Assembly (NCBI GenBank): GCA_002435545.1
Contig: DJNB01000067.1
Location: 1 to 5,004, forward strand
Direction of reading: 5' to 3'
DNA length: 5,004 bases
Source of the DNA: Lachnoclostridium sp. UBA6475
GTDB taxonomy: Bacteria > Bacillota > Clostridia > Lachnospirales > Lachnospiraceae
Shown here: positions 1 to 5,004 of the stretch, one piece after another
Layout of the letters: the number at the start of each line of letters is the position of its first letter
How positions within the stretch are numbered: position 1 is the stretch's first letter
Made by a program: the position numbers and the translations under genes
Notes under the pieces: generated by a model
What the model was told of the DNA's origin: nothing
The model's input: only the letters and a program-made list of their open reading frames with translations
Database searches by the model: none

Positions 1-4
1 ATAC

Positions 5-10
5 ACCTCC
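5..10 (-). promoter_or_regulatory. Shine-Dalgarno GGAGGT of a gene starting outside the window
   Basis: A full GGAGGT lies four bases from the window edge on the minus strand. With normal spacing the start codon falls just below position 1. This is the likely target gene of the promoter, operator and attenuator described here. Its identity cannot be seen. Confidence 0.6.
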
Positions 11-26
11 CTCGGGTATCGCCCCC

Positions 27-83
27 TCACATCCGTTCGGCGGCATATCGTCGAAACCATCCTAAATTATTCGCTTCGCTCAT
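27..83 (-). CDS. Short ORF (18 codons) between attenuator and next gene
   Basis: The ORF encodes MSEANNLGWFRRYAAERM and ends at TGA. AGGAG lies 8 nt before the ATG, a good Shine-Dalgarno, which makes translation plausible. It begins about 18 nt after the terminator T-run and ends some 17 nt before the GGAGGT of the next gene, so it would be translated only from read-through transcripts. The peptide is basic and aromatic in the middle (WFRRY), with no membrane segment. It may be a leader peptide coupled to the downstream gene or a small protein; I do not recognise it. Confidence 0.4.
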   Translation of the reverse strand: MSEANNLGWFRRYAAERM

Positions 84-100
84 AATGGTTTCTCCTGCAT

Positions 101-128
101 AAAAAAAGTGGATAGACAAACTATCCAC
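101..128 (-). terminator. Intrinsic (Rho-independent) terminator in the leader
   Basis: On the minus strand GTGGATAG (128-121) and CTATCCAC (115-108) form a perfect 8-bp stem around the 5-nt loop TTTGT. Seven T residues (107-101) follow directly. It lies downstream of both the peptidase gene and the internal promoter, and upstream of the Shine-Dalgarno of the next gene. It could therefore end operon read-through and also act as a conditional attenuator of the next gene. Confidence 0.85.
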
Positions 129-134
129 ACATTG

Positions 135-185
135 TTATAATAAGAAATCTATATATTCTCTTACTACATAACCCGAGTCGCCCAT
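135..185 (-). CDS. Possible leader micro-ORF 2 (16 codons)
   Basis: The ORF encodes MGDSGYVVREYIDFLL and stops at TAA. Its ATG lies 3 nt after the stop of micro-ORF 1, compatible with re-initiation, but it has no Shine-Dalgarno of its own. It ends 6 nt before the terminator's 5' arm, so a ribosome paused near its end would cover that arm and favour read-through. This is the geometry of a leader peptide, but expression is unproven. Confidence 0.25.
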   Translation of the reverse strand: MGDSGYVVREYIDFLL

Positions 186-188
186 GCG

Positions 189-224
189 CTAAGGTGAGAG
201 TGGATACTCTGCTTTCATCAACAT
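189..224 (-). CDS. Possible leader micro-ORF 1 (11 codons)
   Basis: The ORF encodes MLMKAEYPLSP and stops at TAG. Its ATG is only about 3 nt from the predicted transcription start, so it would be essentially leaderless, and no Shine-Dalgarno is visible. Its Tyr-Pro codons form the UAUCCAC segment that can pair with the terminator 5' arm, so a ribosome here would hinder antiterminator formation. It may be chance; confidence is low. Confidence 0.2.
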   Translation of the reverse strand: MLMKAEYPLSP

Positions 225-250
225 ACTTGCATACTATAGCATGCAAGTAT
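223..250. promoter_or_regulatory. 28-bp near-perfect palindrome over the -10: probable repressor operator
   Basis: The arms ATACTTGCAT (223-232) and ATGCAAGTAT (241-250) are perfect 10-bp inverted repeats. The centre holds a further palindromic CTATAG (234-239), so only the 233/240 pair breaks symmetry. It covers the -10, the spacer half next to it and the start site of the promoter at 233-261. That position and symmetry suggest binding of a homodimeric winged-helix or HTH repressor that blocks RNA polymerase. The regulator family (for example MarR, GntR or PadR) cannot be told from the site. It is unlikely to be a terminator, because no T-run follows on either strand. Confidence 0.7.
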
Positions 251-261
251 ATCGTTGTCAA
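233..261 (-). promoter_or_regulatory. Strong sigma-A type promoter with extended -10
   Basis: On the minus strand a perfect -35 TTGACA (256-261) and a -10 TATAGT (233-238) are separated by exactly 17 bp. A TG one base upstream of the -10 gives an extended -10 element. The predicted transcription start is near position 226. The promoter fires towards low coordinates, away from the peptidase gene end at 303, and so should drive a gene whose coding region starts below position 1. Confidence 0.85.
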
Positions 262-302
262 GACTTTTTCTAAAAAAATGAGGGAAAATTGAGCAAAAAA
301 TA

Positions 303-1400
303 TTATACACAAATCAGTTCTTTCGGGGACGATGCCAAATTCCGGTATCCCTCTTTCGTCACCACGATCATATCTTCGATCCGCACACCAAATCTGCCCG
401 GCAGATAAATACCCGGTTCCACGGTGATCACAACACCCGGCTTCAATACAGCATCACATTTCATGGAAAAACGAGGTTCCTCGTGAATAAAAAGTCCCAC
501 ACTATGTCCGAGTCCATGTCCGAAATAATCCCCATAACCGGCGTCTGCGATGATGTCACGTGCACATTTATCGACATCCGAACATACCATGCCCGGTTTC
601 ACAACGGAAAGTGCTGCACGCTGTGCCTGAAGCACGATATCATACACCTTCTTCTGCTCTGGTTCTACCACTTCTCCAATATGGATCGTCCGCGTCATAT
701 CCGAGCAATATCCCTGATACATACAGCCAAAATCCATCGTCAGGAAATCGCCCTCTTCCAACACTTTATCCGTCGGCACGGCATGAGGCATCGAAGAATG
801 AATCCCGCTTGCCGCGATCGTATCAAAGCTCGTTCCCTCTGCTCCGGCATCCCGCATATAAAATTCAATATGCGCGGCTGCCTGCTTTTCCGTCACGGGT
901 ATTTTTTCCCGATAGCATTCGGTTAAGAATTTTACAATTTTTGTAAATACTTCATCTCCGATCGCTTCGGCTTTTTTGATGGATTCAATTTCTTCCGGCG
1001 TTTTGATCTGACGCATTTTATCCAATTTTTTATGCAGGGGAACAAGTTCCCATTGTTTCAGATCCATCTTTTCAAACAGGGCTTGTAACGTCCGATATGT
1101 CTCTACTGTCATAACAGCATCTTCAAAGCCGATGCGAAACGGTTTTTCCGCCAGTTCCGGATGCTCATTTACTATTTTTTCCACAAGGTACTGCCGGATA
1201 TTTTTCTTATACTCCAGCACCTCAAATCCATGACTCTCCTCTGCCGCCGCGATCGTATAACGGGAGTCCGTCAGGATCCAGGCATCTTCTTTGGATACAT
1301 AGACCAGTCCCTCTCCGGTAAATCCGCTGATATTGCGCATATTGGCTGGAGTCTGGACAAGGATTGCATCCAATTTATGCTGTTCTAAAAATTCTTTCAT
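303..1400 (-). CDS. Xaa-Pro peptidase, M24B metallopeptidase (YqhT/PepP/PepQ-like)
   Basis: This is a cytoplasmic metallopeptidase predicted to cleave peptide bonds next to proline. Sequence alone does not settle whether it is an aminopeptidase P or a prolidase. Its 365 residues have the two-domain creatinase layout. The N-terminal non-catalytic domain covers about 1-125 (ANMRNISGFTGE, WILTDSRYTIAA). The pita-bread catalytic domain covers about 135-360. The five metal ligands expected for two divalent ions are all visible: Asp223 (TMDFG), Asp234 (CSDMTRT), His295 (FGHGLGHS), Glu328 (TVEPG) and Glu342 (RIED). His206 (MPHAVPT) and His306 (LFIHEE) fit the conserved catalytic histidines. Its ATG overlaps the yqeG stop by 4 nt, and GGAG lies 11 bases upstream. 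The stop is TAA. In many Clostridia this gene is followed closely by efp; no efp appears in the 302 bp left here. Confidence 0.95.
   Translation of the reverse strand: MKEFLEQHKLDAILVQTPANMRNISGFTGEGLVYVSKEDAWILTDSRYTIAAAEESHGFEVLEYKKNIRQYLVEKIVNEHPELAEKPFRIGFEDAVMTVETYRTLQALFEKMDLKQWELVPLHKKLDKMRQIKTPEEIESIKKAEAIGDEVFTKIVKFLTECYREKIPVTEKQAAAHIEFYMRDAGAEGTSFDTIAASGIHSSMPHAVPTDKVLEEGDFLTMDFGCMYQGYCSDMTRTIHIGEVVEPEQKKVYDIVLQAQRAALSVVKPGMVCSDVDKCARDIIADAGYGDYFGHGLGHSVGLFIHEEPRFSMKCDAVLKPGVVITVEPGIYLPGRFGVRIEDMIVVTKEGYRNLASSPKELICV
932..946. repeat. 15-bp palindrome TTACAATTTTTGTAA, copy inside the peptidase gene
   Basis: This is an exact copy of the intergenic palindrome at 3273-3287. Here it encodes part of FTKIVKFL (about residues 152-159) of the Xaa-Pro peptidase, and flanking bases extend the symmetry to 931-947 (TTT...AAA). 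It may well be coincidental in AT-rich codons. Confidence 0.35.
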
Positions 1401-1912
1401 TTTGTTGTCATCTCCAATCCGGACTGCTTTTCATACGATTTCAAAACAATCCGCTCCAGATAGCGTTTTAACACAATCTGGATCTCTTCTTTTTTATCGA
1501 TGGGATTTACGAGCACATTGCGGATTCCCAGCCTTTTTGCGCCCCACACATCGGTAAATAACTGATCCCCGACAAATAATGTAGTCTCTCTTGTCGTATG
1601 CATTTTTTCCATTGCAAGAAGATAGCCTTTTTTACCGGGTTTTCCGGCTTTCCAGACCACATTTGTGCCGATTTCTTTATTAAAGCGGTCCACCCTTTCT
1701 TTTTTATTATTGGAAAGGAGTGTGGTCGCAAAACCGATCTCACGCAGCCTTTGAAACAACTCAACTGCTCTCTGCGTTGCATCTTTCCCATGCTCGACAA
1801 GCGTATTGTCAATATCAAATATGATTCCCCGATATCCTTTTTCATAATACGCTTCGTAAGCAATCTCATAAGCAGATGCCGCGCGCGAATCCGGGAAAAA
1901 ACATTCCCACAT
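1397..1912 (-). CDS. yqeG: YqeG-family HAD superfamily (subfamily IIIA) phosphatase
   Basis: This is a predicted cytoplasmic Mg-dependent phosphatase of the HAD superfamily. The physiological substrate is unknown. At 171 residues it matches the usual YqeG length. Motif I is FDIDNTLV, with the nucleophile Asp33 and acid/base Asp35. Motif II is LLSNN (Ser67). The motif III lysine is in KAGKPGKKG (about 88-95), and motif IV is GDQLFTD (Asp116, Asp121). All catalytic positions are present, so the enzyme should be active. There is no cap-domain insertion, as expected for subfamily IIIA. The N-terminus, with FFPD and YEKGYRGIIFDIDNT, is the characteristic YqeG opening and supports this start. GGAGG lies five bases before the ATG, immediately after the DUF815 stop. 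The stop codon overlaps the start of the following peptidase gene (ATGA), implying translational coupling. Confidence 0.95.
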   Translation of the reverse strand: MWECFFPDSRAASAYEIAYEAYYEKGYRGIIFDIDNTLVEHGKDATQRAVELFQRLREIGFATTLLSNNKKERVDRFNKEIGTNVVWKAGKPGKKGYLLAMEKMHTTRETTLFVGDQLFTDVWGAKRLGIRNVLVNPIDKKEEIQIVLKRYLERIVLKSYEKQSGLEMTTK

Positions 1913-1929
1913 AGAGCCCTCCGTCCTTT

Positions 1930-3252
1930 CTATGATTCTATCGATTTCAAATGAATGATAAACTGTTCCGCTACACGGCCGGAATATCCACCATTTCGTA
2001 CACTCCAGGCATTTGCCTGCATAAGAAGTTCTTCTTTCGACAGCTGAATATCCGGATTTTCTGCCGCCAGCCCCAAAACGATATCTTCGTATTCTTTTCT
2101 GGATGGCTTGGAGAAATTGATGCTGACACCAAAACGTGCCACCAGCGACAATTTTTCCTGCATCGTATCCGAGCGGTGTAATTCATCATTTGCCATATCC
2201 GAGCGGTCACTCCATGTCTCACGGATCAAATGACGGCGGTTCGAAGTCGCATAGATCAGCACATTGTCCGGCTTCACTTCCAGACCGCCTTCAATCACTG
2301 CTTTCAAATATTTATATTCAATCTCAAATTCTTCAAATGACAGATCGTCCATATAAATGATAAATTTGTAATTTCGGTTTTTCACCTGCTCAATGATGGC
2401 AGACAGATCCTGAAACTGGTGTTTGTACACTTCGATCAAACGCAGTCCCTGATCGTAATAGCGGTTCAATATCGCCTTGATACAGGTGGATTTTCCGGTC
2501 CCGCTGTCACCAAACAAAAGACAGTTATTGGCCTTTCGTCCTTCCACAAATGCCTCAGTATTGTCAACCAGCTGTTTTTTCTGGATCTCATATCCTACAA
2601 GATGTTCCAGCGTCACATCACTCGTATGTGTGATCGGCGCCAGATTTAATTCTCCGGTGCTCGTATGTGTCACGCGGAACGCCTTATTTAATCCAAATTT
2701 ACCGACGCCGTAAACCCGGTAAAAGTTTGTCACAATGTCAAAGAAATCTTCCGCATCCTTGGCTTTTCCCAATTGTCCAGCAAGTTCCTTTACTTTCTCG
2801 CTGACACTTTTATTGTATGTATTTTCTGCCTTTGCCATCGAATGATATTCCGTAAGGATAGAAAAACATTTCACTTCCAAAAGTGTCTCAATCGCATGAA
2901 AATCAAAATGGAATAATTTGTAAAAACACTCCATGTCCTGTTTCACGATCTGATTCACACTGGCGGCATCGTCTGTCTTTGCTCCCACTTTTTCACAGAT
3001 TACACTAAACGGATTTTCGTCTGTCGCAAGCAGATACGCGATGTAGCACTGCCACAAATTGTGATCAAAGCCATACTTTGTCGCCAGATCCAGAATGCGG
3101 TAGATCTGGTCGTAAAGTGCCCGCACATGGGCTTCTTTCTGCACGCATTCTTTATCTTCTTCAATCTCTTTAAAGATATCACTGAGTCTCATTAAAATCT
3201 CATCCTGACCCAGATTTCCATACATGATCAATCTTGATACTTCCCGATACAT
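1930..3252 (-). CDS. DUF815-family AAA+-type ATPase, function unknown
   Basis: This is a predicted cytoplasmic P-loop ATPase of about 440 residues matching the DUF815 family; its cellular role is not established. Numbering from MYREVSRL: residues 1-200 form a largely helical N-terminal region without a motif I recognise, and the ATPase module follows. Walker A is GDSGTGKS (about 248-255). Walker B is IIYMDDLSFEE with the acidic pair at about 302-303. A sensor-1-like ATSN lies at about 335-338, a conserved RF at about 373, and GGYSGR near 426 could supply a sensor-2 arginine. No signal peptide or membrane segment is seen. An in-frame ATG at 3267 adds five residues (MRREV) but has only a purine-rich AAGAAAG before it. 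The ATG at 3252 has GAGG nine bases upstream, so I prefer it. It sits between argS (about 55 bp upstream) and yqeG (17 bp downstream). Family is confident; function is unknown. Confidence 0.92.
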   Translation of the reverse strand: MYREVSRLIMYGNLGQDEILMRLSDIFKEIEEDKECVQKEAHVRALYDQIYRILDLATKYGFDHNLWQCYIAYLLATDENPFSVICEKVGAKTDDAASVNQIVKQDMECFYKLFHFDFHAIETLLEVKCFSILTEYHSMAKAENTYNKSVSEKVKELAGQLGKAKDAEDFFDIVTNFYRVYGVGKFGLNKAFRVTHTSTGELNLAPITHTSDVTLEHLVGYEIQKKQLVDNTEAFVEGRKANNCLLFGDSGTGKSTCIKAILNRYYDQGLRLIEVYKHQFQDLSAIIEQVKNRNYKFIIYMDDLSFEEFEIEYKYLKAVIEGGLEVKPDNVLIYATSNRRHLIRETWSDRSDMANDELHRSDTMQEKLSLVARFGVSINFSKPSRKEYEDIVLGLAAENPDIQLSKEELLMQANAWSVRNGGYSGRVAEQFIIHLKSIES

Positions 3253-3256
3253 GACT

Positions 3257-3267
3257 TCACGCCTCAT
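3257..3267 (-). promoter_or_regulatory. Ribosome binding site deciding the DUF815 gene start
   Basis: The minus strand reads ATGAGGCGTGA here, with GAGG (3265-3262) nine bases before the ATG at 3252. The alternative ATG at 3267 overlaps this element and has only AAGAAAG upstream. This favours the shorter, 440-residue protein. Confidence 0.5.
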
Positions 3268-3272
3268 CTTTC

Positions 3273-3287
3273 TTACAATTTTTGTAA
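3273..3287. repeat. 15-bp palindrome TTACAATTTTTGTAA, intergenic copy
   Basis: TTACAA and TTGTAA arms flank TTT in the short gap between argS and the DUF815 gene, just upstream of the latter's start. An identical 15-mer occurs at 932-946 inside the peptidase gene. It could be a weak RNA hairpin or a protein site, but no function is supported by the sequence alone. Confidence 0.4.
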
Positions 3288-3307
3288 CTATTCAGGGCAC
3301 TCATTTC

Positions 3308-5004
3308 TTACATTTTCTCCGGTGCCTGGAATCCAAGCAGTTCAATACACTGTTCCAGCACATTTTTCACCAAGATCAGAAGCTGGATATACGATGCCTT
3401 CTGCTCTTCGTTTTCATTTGCCAGAATCGAATTTTCATGATAAAAATGGTTGAAGTTTTCGCTTAATTCATAAATAAACTGGCAGATTTTATGTGGAGCC
3501 TTCTCGCTGTACGCTGCTTCCAGCATATCACCAAATTTGGCAAGTGTCAGATACAAATTGATCTCACTCCGGCTGTCCGGTGTCATCAGCTTGTCTGCCT
3601 CCCCATTTTCTGTCACACTGCCGCCATTCCGGCTGTATTTTGCCAAAAGGGATTTGATGCGGACGATCGTATACAGAATATAAGGGCCTGTATTTCCCTC
3701 AAAAGAGGCAAATCTCTCAATATCAAATATATAATCTTTGGATGCCTGATTGGACAGATCCCCGTATTTCAATGCGGCAAGTCCGACGGTCTCCGAGATT
3801 TCTCTCGCCTCTGCCTCTTCATAATCGCGGTTTTCCATCATTTTCTTATACACTTCTTCGTTGATCTGTTCACGAAGTGCCTGCAAACGGAGAACGCCGC
3901 CATCTCTTGTCTTAAACGGCTTTCCATCTTTTCCGTTCATCGTACCAAAACCGATAAATACAAGTCCGACTTCCGGTCTTGTGATCTTCGCCTTCTTTGC
4001 CACACGGAATACCTGAGTAAAATGCAGAGACTGGCGCTTATCTGCCAGATAAATGATCTCATCCGGCTGGAATAATTTCTCGCGTTCTACAATTGTAGCA
4101 AGATCGGTTGTTGCATACAGCGAAGCACCGTTTGATTTTACGATCAGACATGGCGGAAGTTCTTTTTTATCCCCTTCTTCGGTCACATCGACAACCAGTG
4201 CGCCTTCGCTCATATACGCAAGTCCGTCTGCCTTCATTTTCTCTACCATATCCGGGATGTAGGGCTGAGCATCGCTCTCTTTCTTCCAAAGGTCAAAATG
4301 AACATCTAATTTATCATAATTTTTCTTTAAATCCTCAATTGAAACGGACAAAATGTGCTGCCACAATGCGATATATCCGGGATGTCCTTCCTGAAGCTGT
4401 GCCGTGATCTGCTGCGCCTCCTGCATATAGTCTTCGTGCTCTTTGGCATATCCGCTTGCATGTGGATAGATCTGCTCCAGATCCGAAATCGTAAATGGTG
4501 CCTCTTTCGGATATTCTCCCGTGAAATTATCATCAAAATACGGAAGTTCCGGCTGACGATGACGTACTTCATTGATGATCAGACCGATCTGAAGTCCCCA
4601 GTCGCCCAGATGCACATCTCCGATCACCTTATCACCCATAAAACGGCAGATACGCTTTACGCTTTCTCCAATGATCGCCGGACGCAGATGTCCTACGTGA
4701 AGCGGCTTTGCCACATTGGCTCCGCCGTAATCAATGACTACCGTGCGCTCTTTTTCCGGCGCCGGAATACCAAACTTTTCCTCTGTCATCATGGCTTTTC
4801 CAAGATCTACAAGCAGTTTCCCACTTACGGTTATGTTAATAAATCCCGGTTTTACCATCTCTATTTTTTCAAAAATATCGTTGTCTTTTACAACTTCTAC
4901 TACTTTTTCCGCAATCTGAAACGGTGCCATCTTATACTGTTTTGCAGCCGCCATCGCGCCATTACACTGATACTGGCAGAGATCCGGCCGGTTGGAAACG
5001 GTCA
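3308..5004 (-). CDS. argS: Arginyl-tRNA synthetase, N-terminally cut by window edge
   Basis: This is a class I aminoacyl-tRNA synthetase that charges tRNA-Arg with arginine in the cytoplasm, using ATP. The frame stays open to the window edge: upstream of the Met at 4954 it reads NRPDLCQYQCNGA, typical of the ArgRS N-terminal tRNA-binding (Add-1) domain, so that Met is internal and the true start lies beyond 5004. About 565 residues are visible and probably a few tens are missing. The HIGH signature appears as HVGH followed by LRPAIIG (about 4688-4699 for HVGH). HLGDWGLQIG follows, as expected for the Rossmann catalytic core. The KMSKS position carries PFKTRDGG (3896-3919), and many ArgRS lack a canonical KMSKS. 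The C-terminal part, from about YTIVRIKSLL onward and ending FQAPEKM, fits the DALR anticodon-binding domain. The gene ends with TAA and is first of the visible operon. No promoter for it is in the window. Confidence 0.97.
   Translation of the reverse strand, partial: TVSNRPDLCQYQCNGAMAAAKQYKMAPFQIAEKVVEVVKDNDIFEKIEMVKPGFINITVSGKLLVDLGKAMMTEEKFGIPAPEKERTVVIDYGGANVAKPLHVGHLRPAIIGESVKRICRFMGDKVIGDVHLGDWGLQIGLIINEVRHRQPELPYFDDNFTGEYPKEAPFTISDLEQIYPHASGYAKEHEDYMQEAQQITAQLQEGHPGYIALWQHILSVSIEDLKKNYDKLDVHFDLWKKESDAQPYIPDMVEKMKADGLAYMSEGALVVDVTEEGDKKELPPCLIVKSNGASLYATTDLATIVEREKLFQPDEIIYLADKRQSLHFTQVFRVAKKAKITRPEVGLVFIGFGTMNGKDGKPFKTRDGGVLRLQALREQINEEVYKKMMENRDYEEAEAREISETVGLAALKYGDLSNQASKDYIFDIERFASFEGNTGPYILYTIVRIKSLLAKYSRNGGSVTENGEADKLMTPDSRSEINLYLTLAKFGDMLEAAYSEKAPHKICQFIYELSENFNHFYHENSILANENEEQKASYIQLLILVKNVLEQCIELLGFQAPEKM

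Larger units (their letters stand above)
101..226 (-). ncRNA. Predicted leader RNA with attenuator-like alternative pairing
   Basis: The transcript from the promoter at 233-261 would begin near 226 and reach an intrinsic terminator at 101-128 before any full gene. In the RNA, UAUCCAC (206 to 200) copies most of the terminator's 3' arm and is complementary over 7 bp to the 5' arm GUGGAUA (128 to 122), so an antiterminator is possible. The same upstream segment can also sit in a small local hairpin, AGAGU-AUCC-ACUCU (210 to 197). Two micro-ORFs lie between these elements. I see no T-box sequence or recognisable riboswitch consensus. Regulation by ribosome position or an unknown ligand is inference. 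Confidence 0.5.

Noticed and set aside
101..226. The leader as a T-box or known riboswitch.
   Set aside because: No T-box AGGGTGG-type sequence and no aptamer consensus I know could be matched, so it is described only as attenuator-like.
121..312. A 63-codon minus-strand ORF (MCIIFFAQF...) overlapping the intergenic region.
   Set aside because: It spans the promoter, operator and terminator, overlaps the peptidase 3' end, lacks a ribosome binding site and looks like random translation.
2166..2207. A direct 12-base repeat, TATCCGAGCGGT, 30 bp apart.
   Set aside because: It is in frame and encodes the two HRSD/DRSD-like stretches of the DUF815 ATPase; short coding coincidence rather than a mobile-element repeat.
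3257..3304. A 15-codon ORF (MSALNSYKNCKKDEA) filling the gap between argS and the DUF815 gene and ending 4 nt before the ATG at 3252.
   Set aside because: It has no Shine-Dalgarno and no recognisable sequence; its placement is suggestive of coupling but not enough to annotate.
3491..4075. A 194-codon plus-strand open frame opposite argS.
   Set aside because: It is antisense to a well-supported argS catalytic region, has no family resemblance and is best explained as a shadow frame.
1..5004. CRISPR arrays, tRNA or rRNA genes, insertion sequences.
   Set aside because: No regularly spaced repeats, tRNA-like sequence, transposase fragment or terminal inverted repeats were seen.

Overview
The window looks like chromosomal DNA of a Gram-positive anaerobe of the class Clostridia, most likely a Lachnospiraceae-type gut bacterium. 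This is inferred from moderate GC content, A-rich codon use, AGGAG-type ribosome binding sites, and the order argS / DUF815 ATPase / yqeG / Xaa-Pro peptidase. I ran no database search, so the taxonomic call is inference.

All genes lie on the minus strand, so transcription runs from high to low coordinates. At the high end is argS (arginyl-tRNA synthetase), cut by the window edge so that its extreme N-terminus is missing. A 40-55 bp gap separates it from a large AAA+-type ATPase of the DUF815 family. After 17 bp comes yqeG, a small HAD-family phosphatase. Its stop codon overlaps the start of an M24-family Xaa-Pro peptidase gene by 4 nt (ATGA). Spacing and shared strand indicate one operon, whose promoter must lie upstream of the window beyond position 5004. 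The genes are of housekeeping type: tRNA charging, an uncharacterised ATPase, a phosphatase and a proline-peptide peptidase.

Positions 1-302 contain no long gene but are the most structured part of the window. On the minus strand they read as a separate regulatory unit for a gene starting just outside the window (below position 1). In order, it holds: a near-consensus sigma-A promoter (TTGACA, 17-bp spacer, extended TG-C-TATAGT); a 28-bp almost perfect palindrome over the -10 and start site, presumably a repressor operator; a leader RNA of about 125 nt with two tandem micro-ORFs; an intrinsic terminator; an 18-codon ORF with a good ribosome binding site; and a GGAGGT Shine-Dalgarno at the window edge. 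An upstream copy of the terminator's 3' arm could pair with its 5' arm, so the layout suggests transcription attenuation combined with repressor control. Such layouts are typical of inducible resistance or efflux genes, but the controlled gene is not visible.
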